A stretch of DNA of 64,000 bases. Origin: Eucalyptus grandis (taxonomy: Eukaryota > Streptophyta > Magnoliopsida > Myrtales > Myrtaceae). This document shows, piece after piece, positions 1-11,469 of this stretch (positions are counted from its first letter, which is position 1; each line of letters begins with the position of its first letter). The translations under genes were made by a program, and so were the position numbers. The notes under the pieces are model-generated. The model was not told the DNA's origin, ran no database searches, and was given only the letters and a program-made list of their open reading frames with translations. The stretch is from NCBI RefSeq assembly GCF_016545825.1, contig NC_052618.1, positions 506,001 to 570,000 on the forward strand, written 5' to 3'.

Positions 1-1117
1 AAACCTAATCATGAGCCTGAGATCAATTCGCCCCGTTTCACATGAGCCAAAAGGCTCAAAGGGCAATGCTAGGTGAATTTTGGACACGGCTATTAAGTTA
101 GAAATCCCGACCTAGGGTTAACTTGACCAACAAAATTAAGCATCAATTTCATAAAGGATTGGCTCAATTGGACAACAAGTTAAGCTTGACATTAGGTCTG
201 GCTCAAGCACACCTAGTTATCTCTCGCTAGGGTATAATAAACCGGACAAAATGGATCATATGCCCATTTTAAACCCATATTTGATAGGTTGTATTGTTAT
301 ATGTATTAATTATATTTAGTAAGTAGGTCATAAATGAGTTTAGAATGATAAAATCAAAAATAATATAGGTGTTAAATATGTTCACAACTTACTTTGACCT
401 AGCCTATCTCTATGATTCTCTCTCACCTACACTCGATCTTCCACTCATTAACTCCATGCTTTTACCTCAATTTGTATATATGTTTTCCTAGGTTAGATTA
501 AATATGAAAGTGTTTTAATATATGAGTCAGGTTGGGTATATATCACTAAATTTGTATTGTATGGAAATGGACCAAAACGAATTAAATGGGTTTTAATAGC
601 ATAATTTTATTATATTTTATAGAGCTCAGCACATTACTTCCAAAAAAAAAGTTAACTTTGGTATCGGATGTACAACCAACTTAAAATATCCACTTGTTGG
701 CACTTAACTCATTACATATCACTCGATTGATATCCCGCCAATAATGACACTTATAATTCTATATTCTCTCCTGTTTCACTTTTAGTTATCAAACAAACAC
801 ATCTTATTAAATTGTGGGCAAATTGACTGTTTGATGTGTGATTTTATTAACAGAAAGCCATATATAAATCACCAGCTTAATTGTGTTAGCTTATCGTCTA
901 TTCTTTAAAAAAAAAAAAGAATTAAGTAGTCCAATATTATAAATGGATGGTGTGGAGTGTGATATGGTAGTAGTGGGAATGAGGAAGAAAGGTCCAAGGC
1001 TACCGCTAAGGAGATGAGGTCATACCGTCCTCTCTCTTTGAGATGTCATTTTCTCATCTTAAACGCTCTTATTAACGCGTAGGGCCTGAAAGCTATGTAG
1101 ATCTTTCTCTTTTACTC

Positions 1118-1163
<46 letters not shown>

Positions 1164-1400
1164 TCCTTCTCCTACTTCTTCTTCTTCTCTCTCTTTCTCT
1201 CTCCCCCTCTCTCTCTCTCTCTCCTCTCTCCTCTCTGTCCTTCTCCTACTTCTTCTTTTCTTCTTAGAGAGAGTCAAACGATCTGCACAGGGAGAGAGAG
1301 AGATTACCATTTTCATTTGTACTAGGATTTTAACCACTCTCTTATCTTGCCAATGCCTCTTTCTTCATATATCACCCTAAGATCCGTACACTTGGGCCAT
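1..1400. other. Gene-free upstream region of the NAC gene
   Basis: AT-rich sequence with no supported coding exon on either strand. It holds short poly-A runs (for example near 641 and 907) and ends in a long CT-rich tract. The last few hundred bases presumably contain the promoter of the NAC gene. No transposon termini were recognised. Confidence 0.5.
1120..1245. repeat. CT-rich microsatellite tract upstream of the NAC gene
   Basis: Two nearly pure (CT)n runs (about 1120-1158 and 1195-1225) are joined by CTT-rich sequence. Pyrimidine tracts of this kind are common in plant promoters and 5' leaders. The open frame on the minus strand here (Arg/Glu repeats) is only the translation of the repeat. 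Confidence 0.9.
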
Positions 1401-1401
1401 G

Positions 1402-1409
1402 TATAAATT
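1402..1409 (+). promoter_or_regulatory. Possible TATA box of the NAC gene
   Basis: TATAAATT lies about 113 bases before the proposed start codon, which would place transcription initiation near 1430. A short upstream frame (ATG at 1436, stop at 1493-1495, 19 codons) would then begin almost at the cap. A second TATA-like string at about 1489 is too close to the ATG to be preferred. Confidence 0.3.
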
Positions 1410-1514
1410 AGAGTGGAAACTTCGCCAAACAAGAGATGCTGATGATGGTGATGAGGAATGGTTACTCAGCGAGCTCCTTCCTCTTAGCTATATAGAAAGC
1501 TTTTAGTGATTTTT

Positions 1515-3563
1515 ATGGCAATTGCTGCAATCATGAGCCACGAAGACGCCAGCGACACCAACAACAACACCGCCAAAGACGATCATGAGCATGACATGGT
1601 GATGCCCGGATTCCGCTTCCACCCCACCGAGGAAGAGCTCGTGGAGTTCTACCTTCGCCGTAAGATCGAGGGCAAGCGCTTCAACGTGGAACTCATTACC
1701 TTCCTCGATCTTTATCGCTACGACCCTTGGGAGCTTCCTGGTATTTATTTACGCTACTCAGTCAATTGATATCTTTCTTTATAAGGTATTTTTGATTCAA
1801 GCAGTTCTTCTCTTTTCATACAAAAGCATCAAGATCCGATGCTTAATCTTATCAGTTTCGTCCAAAAGCTCGCGTTGACCCTTTTATGGGTTCTGTTTTT
1901 CCAAATTAGCCTTAGCTGCAATTGGAGAGAAAGAGTGGTTTTTCTACGTGCCCCGAGACCGGAAGTACCGGAATGGCGATCGGCCGAACCGCGTGACCAC
2001 ATCAGGCTATTGGAAGGCGACGGAGCTGACCGGATGATTCGAGGTGAGAACTCCCGTTCGATCGGGCTGAAGAAAACCCTTGTCTTCTACTCCGGGAAGG
2101 CTCCCAAAGGGATCCGAACCAGCTGGATTATGAACGAGTACCGCTTGCCGCAGCACGAGACCGAACGCTATCAAAAGGTGTCAACCATCTCCATTCTCTT
2201 TTGGTTCTTCACAATCAGATCAATCATATAACACAAAAGAGATGTTTCCGAAGCTTTAAAGTATTTATGTCTTTTGACCATGCAAGAAAGCAAAGTCTCT
2301 AGCTAAAGATTCGATCACTTCTTCTTTGCCCTCCTTTTCATTTTCAGCTAAATGACTCCTTTTTCACTTAGCCAAAGAAGTGAAATTGAACAATCTTTTA
2401 TGAAGTTAGAATATCTCTACTTAACCCTAGCACCAGGACTCATAGGATTCCGAATTATTGATTATGCAATATGCCTTTTCCGATAGTGTAAATAGGGTAT
2501 TCAAAATTTCTGCACAAATTTCAAGAAGGAACTCATCACCTTTAAATCAGTTCACCAACTCATTAAGACCTCTTGCAGATTCAATATCCTTCTTTGCAGT
2601 GAATGTCGGAGAAAAATTTGCGCAGCAGTCCTTCCTATCTCACCTTTAAATTGGCTGCTCTCGTGGTCTCTTACTACAATAACTTCTCTCATCTCTAACC
2701 CGTGAACACTCATGTTCTTCCTTTATGTTCGTTTGTTTTCCTTTTTCGATATTTTGCAGGCCGAAATATCGTTATGTCGAGTGTACAAGAGATCTGGAGT
2801 TGAAGACCACCCATCACTCCCTCGTACGCTTCCGACGAGAGCATCTTCTTCTTCCTCTTCGAGATCGACAGGAATTATCTCGTCATCCGATCAGAATAAG
2901 AATCACCACAACATGAGCATTAGTGGCCAGAGTCTCCAATTGCACGCGAATGCTTTCGACAGATTCCAAGCGTTCATGGGAGGCGCAGGAGGGGGACAAT
3001 TATCATCGCACTCAGCTCAAAACAACGATCAAGCCGATGGAAGCAGCAGCTCTGATGTCACAACAACACTCGGCCTCTCAAAACAAAATGTCAGTAATGC
3101 ATACTACCCAATTCCTCCGATCTCGGCCACAGCGCAGCTCGCGCTAATGGAAGAAGAGGGGATGGCTAATTTCCACCACCAACTCCACTCGTCGAAGCAG
3201 GCAGCTACTCCGAGCAGCGTCTCTTTGGTTTTTCCCCACTTGTTTCCCAGTTCATCTTCAACGAATCCTGCGGATGATCTCCATAGACTAGTTAACTACC
3301 CACAAGCCACTGCAGCTTCGTTTAATCAGCAGCAACAACACCCACAGTTACAACAGTATTACCCATCTCAGTATTCACAGTTCCAAGGGTTGCTGCTTCC
3401 ACAATCATCATCGTCATCATCATTGTCTCAAAATCTGACGCTGAACAAGCTTCCGAGCCCGCTTCAGACTCCCTTTTCTGACAGACTGTGGGAGTGGAAT
3501 CCAGTCCCAGATGCAAACAGAGAGTACAGCGACAACAACAATCCTCCCTTCAGTAGTGCATAA
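1515..3563 (+). CDS. NAC035: NAC-domain transcription factor, NAC035/LOV1 type, with a one-base frameshift in exon 2
   Basis: Nuclear DNA-binding transcription factor; Arabidopsis LOV1/NAC035 acts in flowering time and cold response. Three exons: 1515-1740, 1910-2177 and 2760-3563, with GT-AG introns. Exon 1 gives an Asp/Asn/His-rich N-terminus and NAC subdomains A and B ([30 protein letters not shown]). Exon 2 gives [18 protein letters not shown] and later [20 protein letters not shown]. Exon 3 gives [11 protein letters not shown] and a long Ser/Gln-rich tail ending [14 protein letters not shown], which resembles the LOV1 C-terminus. After SGYWKAT the frame runs into TGA at 2035-2037, while the expected GADRMIR continues in the next frame. 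The exons sum to 1298 nt, one short of 433 codons. The missing base falls in a G run at about 2022-2023. This is either a real null allele or a homopolymer sequencing error. An in-frame ATG at 1533 is an alternative start. Confidence 0.88.
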
Positions 3564-5045
3564 TTAGTTAATGGTCTGCAGAAATATTCGAGACTCAATT
3601 ATTACTGTTAATCAAGCTCTGATTGATAGACTTCGACCTTTAGTAACTACTCTGATGATATAATTAAGCTTTTGATCGATACTGGTTTCTGATACTTATG
3701 GATGTAACATTGTTATTGAACTTGTACTAGCTAGTTAGGGTTTGGGTTTAGTTCGAGGGTTTTTATTAGAATTCCGTTTCATTTAACATGATTCCTCTCA
3801 CTATAATGCCTCTTGTTTCAGCCTGGTTAGTTTAATCACACCACAAAATTTGCGCTCTCATTGCATTTCAAGCGAGAAGGGTTTTATTGATGCTCACTCC
3901 ATAAAAGCTGTGTGGAACTCCATCTTGTTTTGTTGCAGTGAAAATTCATGTGGCCGGTGAATTCCGTCATTGTGAAGAGCTCAAGGGAATGTCATTTCCA
4001 AGGTTAGTACCGATGGTGATAACATAAATATGGACCGAATGCAATAATATTTCAGCTCATGGCTTGCATGTGCACTAATCAAGATAATTTAATCTAATGT
4101 TCGAGGTTACTGTCTCTCTCGTGTGTGCGTGTGGAAGTTGCAACTATAATAATTGTCCACGGACTAGATAGTGAGAATTGCATGCTACTGACAACACTAG
4201 AATAATGCTAGGTTAGGAAATCCGCCATAGGGAGTACTCTTTCTTGCTGCTGAACGTAATTCACTCTTTCAAACTTCCCTGGGCACTCTTTTTCATCACT
4301 TAAGTAGATTAATATCGTAAAACAGCCTTAGCCAAGCATCGCTCCGATACCCTTTTGATATCTATGCATACACGTGAGGTTGCATATTCTTTTCTTCCCT
4401 CATCATCCCCACAAGCAATTTAACTCACACACTTTATTTTACAGTATAATCGTATCATAAAGCAATTGTATAATGTAAGGTATTGAGGCCAATCTACAAA
4501 ACTGTCTTGTTAAAGAATTTGATTGGATATTGAACAAATTAATTTATCTAAAAGCCTATATATCAATTTTGTGGAGCAGTCAGAAACGAAGTTATCCTTT
4601 CGTGGCTAGGCTCTTCTTCTCTTTTTCATGCAATTGCAGTTCAATCTCATTAATCCTTTCTTCAACTTTCAGTCGTTTTTTATTTCTATATGTACCATTA
4701 CGAATGCGCTGCTCATGGTAAAGAAATGTACTCGAAAGTGAACTTCATCTCTGCTAGTGTAATGCACTCAGTTGCGATACTTTGGACTTCAATTGTTCAT
4801 CATTTCTGTGAAAATATGATGTCTCGCAATGTGAAACCTGTAATTTACACTCAATGGAGAAAATATTGATCCTGCTCGATGTACAAAGGTAGAAGTTATC
4901 TATTCTTTTTTTATTTGATCGAAGAAGTCGGACGCACCATGGTTGGAACTTAGAAATTCTTAAAATCACTTAGTACTCCGCTTCACCAATTCTTTTTATT
5001 CCTTTTTTCCACATACATGCAATTTGAGAAAGGAAATGGACATTC
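3564..5045. other. NAC 3' region and gene-free spacer
   Basis: The first few hundred bases are probably NAC 3' UTR. The rest is AT-rich sequence with no convincing exon, RNA gene or transposon end seen on either strand. Confidence 0.5.
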
Positions 5046-5246
5046 TTATAACCATGGAAAGTTTAAAAACCCTAATTTCACTTATCCTTCTTTATCTAAT
5101 GTTGCGATACATTCAGTTGATATCGTAGATCTTGTGGATGTAGAATGTGAATCTTTTTCACTTATCCTTCTTTATCTAATGTTAATAAATTAATACCTTT
5201 CAAAATGTAAGTGAAATTAGGGTTTTTAAACTTTCCATGGTTATAT
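5046..5246. repeat. Foldback (hairpin) element with ~38-bp near-perfect terminal inverted repeats
   Basis: The left arm begins TATAACCATGGAAAG near 5047. The right arm is its reverse complement and ends at about 5245 (CTTTCCATGGTTATA). The arms match over roughly 38 bases. Inside, a motif starting TTTCACTTATCC occurs twice in the same orientation (about 5077 and 5157). The structure fits a small MITE-like foldback. No clear target duplication was found. Confidence 0.7.
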
Positions 5247-5427
5247 GATTTCTTTCTCTCTTTTTTTCACAAGTGTGTAGGGATAACAAAGCAAACAAAG
5301 CTGAAACGCAAAATAGCCGCTTATTCATGTTCACGATCTCCTTTTTGTCAAAGCTTTTTCTAAACTTGCCTAATATATACGTAAAATATATTCTTGAGAC
5401 TAATTATATGTTGAAATGCAAATGCAT

Positions 5428-5429
<2 letters not shown>

Positions 5430-5469
<40 letters not shown>
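5430..5469. repeat. (AC)n microsatellite
   Basis: About 20 uninterrupted AC dinucleotides. The open frame running through it encodes a Thr/His run and is not taken as a gene. Confidence 0.95.
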
Positions 5470-5470
<1 letters not shown>

Positions 5471-5647
5471 GACGTGATTGAAGTAAGAACTATGTTGCGA
5501 TTATTTTCTTTATATGTTTTCCTCCATCGAAGGCATTTGGACATTGGACGGTGTTTTTATCGGACTCTTTCAAACGAAATTAATTCCAGCTGAAAACTAT
5601 GCGCTAAATTATTTGGTGAATGTAACTCATACTTAACACATTTAGAT

Positions 5648-6325
5648 AGGGAAAATGACACCAAAAGAGTCATAATTTTTGTATAGCATGTATTTTGGTA
5701 CCACAAATTTCAATCGAACACTGAAGCATCACAATTAAGAAAAATATATTTACTCACATAACTTTCTTCGACAACAAATTACCCCAAACGCCTCCTCAGC
5801 TTTTTCCGCAAGCCCGATTCCTTTTTGAGTGTGCCCCGGAATTTGCATTTCTTCTCAATTCTGGCTGTCATCCTCCGCACTGCTATGCCTTTTCCTCTCT
5901 CCATGGCGTCATCAACTGAATAATCGATACTGGTGCGTCGGTATTTTGAGATTCAATCATGTCCACGCTGTTCTGATTAGACTTTTGAGCCCATAATACG
6001 AATAATATCCACCTTTGTCTCGGGGAAGAGCCCATTTTTATCGAGAAGATCGTGAACCGTTCCTCCCAGTTCTGCTATCTCCATTGTTTTTTTAATGAAG
6101 AAAAGGGTTCACGACGTCTTTCTATATTTTTTAATGACATTATTTACCTGACAAGTCAAGTCGGATGAATTTATATCAAAACAATGTCACATAGAATTTT
6201 TAGGCAATACATCACTTAAATGAATGATTTTTAAAAGTTACGATGCTTAAGTGATTATATGAGAAGTTAAGACCTTAAAGTGAAAGTTCCACGAAACTTA
6301 TAACATCATTGTTGTCATTTTCCCC
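5648..6325. mobile_element. Non-autonomous TIR element (MITE-like)
   Basis: The left end reads GGGAAAATGACA and the right end is the inverse (TGTCATTTTCCCC), about 12 bp. There is no open frame of note inside. The right part (from about 6090) recurs at about 22095-22325 next to Alfin-like copy B, so the insertion probably predates that duplication. The target duplication is unclear, so the superfamily is not assigned. Confidence 0.55.
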
Positions 6326-8083
6326 ATTAAAGACCAATGCAGTGCTCATAAAAAATGTGGGTTCATTCCTTATGCCGAGTCGAATAAATGGCAGGAAGTC
6401 CCACCAAAAGTTTGAGCACACAATAATGAGCTTTAGCTATTGAATATCTTGAGTCAACTAAAAATGAAAACTTCTTTATACCATACTAAATACATGATTC
6501 CAATGATATAAATTCACATGATTGCAAATAAGCGCATGAGAACTTCAATACACCATCTACAGAAGATCACCAAGAGAAAGTTCAAGGCTGAGCCTGTTAA
6601 CATGTTAAGCCCGAGTTATCAACCAAGTAGGTATATTGATTGCCTTACTCTAGATTTATTTTTTTCAAACACAAGACTCTATATTACAAATATACATATT
6701 CACCGCCAGCTTAAGGTCGGGGTTAACTCAAACTATGAAATCATATTTAGCATAAAATTTTCCTAGGAATGGTCTCAAGCTGGCTACTTATCCCGTACGG
6801 AACTCATCAGCTAATAATTTCCAAAGCAAGAGAGGATTTAACATTCTAGGGCATGACTCTAAATCCGCTTGCACTCTCTGTATGTCACATCATAGGGTTT
6901 TAGTTGACTCTAGAGATGTCCATGCTTAGGAGGGGAATGACAATGCACTGAGACCTATGTAGTCATTATCACTGCTAGGTAGAGGCTTATTCTACATGTG
7001 AACACACCGGCTTCTAGCCCTCCCTTTTATTCCTAAACAGATGTGAACTGTATAGCTATATAATGTCCTTTTTACCATCCAGTTCACTCCAAATGTGAAT
7101 GTTCTGACTTTGTGATATTCAGTGAAGGCGACATATAGGAGGAAGCGAGTGTAATAGAGTCGACGATAAAAGCATCATTTGCCCAGTTGCACTGGCATTT
7201 ACCTCTGGCAATTTGCAAGCGACCACGTATGTTAATTGCAATCTTCAAGAAGATTTTTAGACGAAGAGCAACGGAAGAGGATGGCATGCTTAGGTGAAGT
7301 GGTGGATGAGGAAGAAAAGTAGACTAATATGCTCAAAGTTGCAGTTGCAGATGGAGAGGGCTCTCAGTGGCAAGACTGAAATATCAAATGTGAAGTGGAG
7401 GAGAAGATGAGCCGTAGTGGAGGTATTATTTGGCCTTTAAAACGACCAAGTTGACTCTCTTAACATTCAATGACACCGTTCCTTTGGGAATCCGTGTGGC
7501 TGTTAAATATCTTATCCTGTATGGTGTGCAAATAGAATGTGCCAAGGGATCTCATCCGTTGCGGTACTTGATTGAATGTGTACAGGGTGAGTAGAAGATT
7601 CTGATACGTCTCATCTTGTTAAAACCACACTGCAGCTGAGGAATTTTAATGGAGACATTAGCAAAACCACACAGGAGGTAACCCTCAACGAAGGGCTCGC
7701 ACTAACACATTCTCAAGAAAAGCATTTTAGGGACAGCTAGATTTCAAGGCTTGTAACTTCCTAACTCTAGCAACTTCAGTCGAAAAAATTCACCGGTTGT
7801 ATGACTATGAATGCTTCTTTGCTCAATTTGTGAGCAATGATATGCTCTACTTGGAAGCAACGTTATAGCACAATCTCCAAATGGATTGTTTGAAAGAAAA
7901 CAAAAAAAAGTCGAAAGTAGTAGTCACCAGAAAGACCATATGTGATTCCTCGATTTGATTGGCCTGATTTATGAATCTCCCTTATACTTTTCAACTGTAA
8001 GAACGATGCTCTTGTCCAATATCTCCTGCTTCTCCAGCCCTTAAGCAATTGCAATCAGCGGACCTGTACGTAGATTTTACAAA
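6326..8083. repeat. Downstream flank of Alfin-like copy A, duplicated beside copy B
   Basis: Parts at about 6326-6740 and 7390-8083 match about 22325-22700 and 22725-23422 in the same order and orientation. About 650 bases in the middle (6740-7390) are present only here. No exon was recognised. The similarity shows that the A and B genes arose by segmental duplication that included their 3' flanks. Confidence 0.65.
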
Positions 8084-8099
8084 TTAACCCATTCGGAAG

Positions 8100-8700
8100 C
8101 ACAAACTGTCCCTGGAATCATCATCAGAACTGCTCACATGCGTCCCAGAGGATTTCCTTTGCCCATAATTGCTGCTTCCTTCATCAGGGCCATCTCCTAT
8201 AGCAGCACCACTCTCATCTGTTTGTGTCCTGGCATCATCATCAGAGCTGTTCACATATGTTCGAGAAGATTTACTTTGAGCATAACTGCTGCTTCTATCA
8301 TTGTGGCCACCTTCTATGGCAGCACCAATCCCATCTTTTTGTGCCCCGGATTCATCAACAGAGCTATTCACATGCATTCCAGAGGATTTACTTTGCCCAG
8401 AACTGCTGCTTCCATCATTGTGGCCATCTTCTATAGCAGCACCACTATCATCTTTTAGTCCCCTGGAATCATCAACAGAGCTATTCACATACATTACAAA
8501 AAATTTACTTTGCCCATAACTGCTGCTTCCATCATTGTGGCCATCTTCTATAGCAGCACCGCTCTCATCTTTTAGTGCCCTGGAATCATCACTGAAGCTA
8601 TTCACATACGTTTTAGAGGATTTATTTTGACATAACTGCTGCTTCCATCATTGTGGCCATCTTCCATAGCAGCACCACTCTCATCTTTATGTGGAGAGGG
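8100..8700 (-). repeat. 117-bp coding minisatellite in the last exon of Alfin-like copy A
   Basis: Equivalent points of successive units lie at 8167, 8284, 8401, 8518 and 8634. The spacing is 117, 117, 117 and 116 bases, so the unit is 39 codons and the last interval carries a one-base loss. The minus-strand translation has the core SGAAIEDGHNDGSSSYGQSK and a VNSS spacer. Four to five units are present, against about two in copy B. Confidence 0.9.
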
Positions 8701-10795
8701 CATGTTGACAGTTGAGCAAGACTCAGGTTTCTTTAACTGCTTGCATAGGCCCAAAAAAAAAAAAAAAAGTCACGCATCAGGTCAAAGGATCATTCATAAA
8801 CCAACAGTTAACATGACAAGTTTTACCATCATCATGGCAGATTGATCTTGGGATGCACTGAACTCCATCACAGTTTCGCAGACTGTAGGGAGTTCATTTA
8901 TCCTTTGGAAAAAAGCTCCTTCCTGCAAGCAGAAGTACTGAAATGGATCAATGCTTACAATGTTCAAAATTAGTACAGAGTCAACGGTCATCTGTTGCCC
9001 AAACTGAAGGAACGCATTTGGCCCTAAACAATCTCCACCAGCTAATGGGTTTTATCAATTTCACCCCAGGCTAAAGTTGTGTTAGGAAGTTCAATCTAAA
9101 GATACTAAACGGAGAGACAGTGCTGAGACCTATCTCAAAGAAGGTACTAAAACTTAACATATTACTCTTCAAAAGGCGATGATTAACTCACTATTATAAA
9201 CTTCAGACGTCATGCTCAAAAGTGCTCACTACATGATGCAAGAATAACATTTCAGTCACCAAACAACATCATCGAGTACATCACCTTCACTCAATATAAA
9301 ATGCATTGCCAAACTCAATGGCACACTATGACTCACTTTGTCTCAAAATCAAGAGCAAAACTAAGTCATGGGCAGGCCCTGAGAGAAATATATGGAGCAT
9401 ATGAATACAAGGGCTTGTTATGGGGACAACAGTGGAGCAGGAAGAACTTTAAACACTACTATGGTAAATCAAACAATAAACGGATGACAAGCTTAAGAAG
9501 GGAAGCCAACTAATACAAATCAATTATGGCAAAGACAATGCACTAAAACTTATTTTGAACAATCACATGAAGCACCATATCAACCGCAAGTAAATCACCA
9601 TAAGAGCGTCATGTGGAGAGGGACATTTGTAATTACGACGAGATCTCTCTATGCAAAATGGACGTCATCCTGGGGCATTTGGTTCTGGCATCACTACTCA
9701 ACCTTGAGATTCACAATATAGATAAAGCTAAGAGAAGTCTTCCTGCATTCATTCTAAATTATCGTTGACCACGCGTGCAATAACGCCAGTCTTAATTGGC
9801 AAATACTTGGTCAACTAGCTAATTGAAAGCGGCGGATATGCTAGGGAATTAGTTGTCTCATCTGTCCCTCTTCGGTAAGCTGCGTCCATCAAAATACAAC
9901 GCAAATGTGAGCAACCACAAATCACAGCGAGCTGTGATTGTTGCCGCCCATACCTGCCCTGGCATCCGATTCCTCCCAAAATGAAAGCCTGAAACTGGCC
10001 TAGGATGGTCAGGAGAAACCATCCTAGCAGGAGGCTTAACTTCCCATGTCCCATTTGGAAGCCCAACTAAACACTGCTCACCTTCCTCTGAATTCACAAC
10101 ACATGAATCATCAACGAAGTCGATACATGATTGGTTTTCGTTCATAAAACACCTATCCAGTCTAAGACTTCACTAACAACTGTCAACATCGAGCTTAAAA
10201 AACTGCAAAGCAAACAGAGCCGAAATTCCAATTGTTGGAAGTTGATTGTATTTGGGATATAGCTTTAGTTCTTCAGACAGAAATACCATAGAACTACTTG
10301 ACCTAGTGAGCATATATGCAGATAACCCTCGACTTCCCTGAAATTGCAGTTCGTCATTCTAACTAGCCGACTAATATCGATGAAGTGACAGGATAATCAT
10401 CAGCCTCCAATCTCTGCATAAAGCTACTTATTAAAACTTTCTGAGATAGCACGGGATGATAAGATCAGTCCAGAGCCACCATCCCAGAACATTTACACTT
10501 GGACTGAATAACGAAGAAGATTCATTATGTTTTCTTTTTTTTCCAAACGAAAATGGCAGATCAAGATTCTTATTGTCTGCACGGTGAGGTTTGATAATAG
10601 AAACGAAAGATTACTCCCTAAAACTTGAAGCAGGTGATTTGTGAAAAAAGCCAAAAGAATTTCGTATGAACAACCCAAAATTCCGAAATTGCCACAAAAG
10701 ACTTAGGGAGGAAAACAGAGTGAGGTCGTGCATTGACACCTTGAAAACTCAACACCCAAGCACAATGCTGAGGGATAGAAATGAATTCAGGGCTG

Positions 10796-10800
10796 CGGGA
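10796..10800. other. Target-site duplication of the copia element (left)
   Basis: CGGGA directly precedes the 5' LTR and is repeated directly after the 3' LTR at 16388-16392. Five bases is the usual copia target-duplication length. It shows that this is one intact insertion with both borders present. Confidence 0.92.
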
Positions 10801-11294
10801 TGTTAGAGAATCAAGATCAGAAGCCAAGTCTGCAATATTGAGAAGTCAATCACGGGAGGTGAAGTCCTCGACAATTATAGATGTGGATCACCAGTAAGGC
10901 GGTCAAGAAGCAAAAAAAGTTGAAGAAATTGATAACTCATGGATAATGAGTTTCATCAACGGTGGAGATCATACAGATGTCAAAGACACGGATTACCAAA
11001 ATCTCAAGATTGCTGAGTCTCAAGATTGCTGCGGATTACCAAAGTCTCAAGATTGCTGTTCGTTTTTGCTTAGCTGTAAAGTTTGTTAGCGAAAGTTAGT
11101 TAGTTTGTTTTTCTAGTTGTTAGTCCTCTGTTTTCCGCATATATACGAGAGAGGTATTGTAATCGGTTGATGATTATGGAGAACATCTTCTTTTGTTCAA
11201 TTGAATGGAAATACAGAATCGAAAACTTCTTCGCGAGATCATCTATGTCATTCTTCATCTTCATCTTCTGTATTCTTGATTCTATAAGTTCTCA
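10801..11294 (+). repeat. 5' LTR of the copia element
   Basis: 494 bp, TG to CA ends. It differs from the 3' LTR at roughly ten places, many of them one-base insertions or deletions (for example after position 18 and in the ATATATAC/GAGAG stretch). Part of its sequence contains repeated AAGATTGCTG motifs. Confidence 0.92.
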
Positions 11295-11310
11295 TGGTAT
11301 CGGAGCGGGA
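11295..11310 (+). other. Primer-binding site of the copia element
   Basis: TGGTATCGGAGC directly follows the 5' LTR. It matches, with one difference, the TGGTATCAGAGC string complementary to the 3' end of initiator methionine tRNA that primes most plant copia elements. Confidence 0.85.
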
Positions 11311-11469
11311 AGATCAAACCGTCGCGAATAGAATCTATCAAGTAACCAGATCGTGAATCAAGCCGAAGAAGTAGACGAACACCGAAGCCCTCGGTTCAAG
11401 GTAAACACATACGGGTTTAGAGCTCATAAGCACTACTTTTGTTATCATCTTCTTCAAAGAATCATATTA

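Noticed and set aside
1059..1337. 92-codon minus-strand frame with Arg/Glu repeats
   Set aside because: It is a translation of a CT microsatellite.
8138..8519. Plus-strand frames of 70-106 codons over the minisatellite
   Set aside because: They are antisense shadows of the repeat. Only the minus frame is in phase with the Alfin exons.
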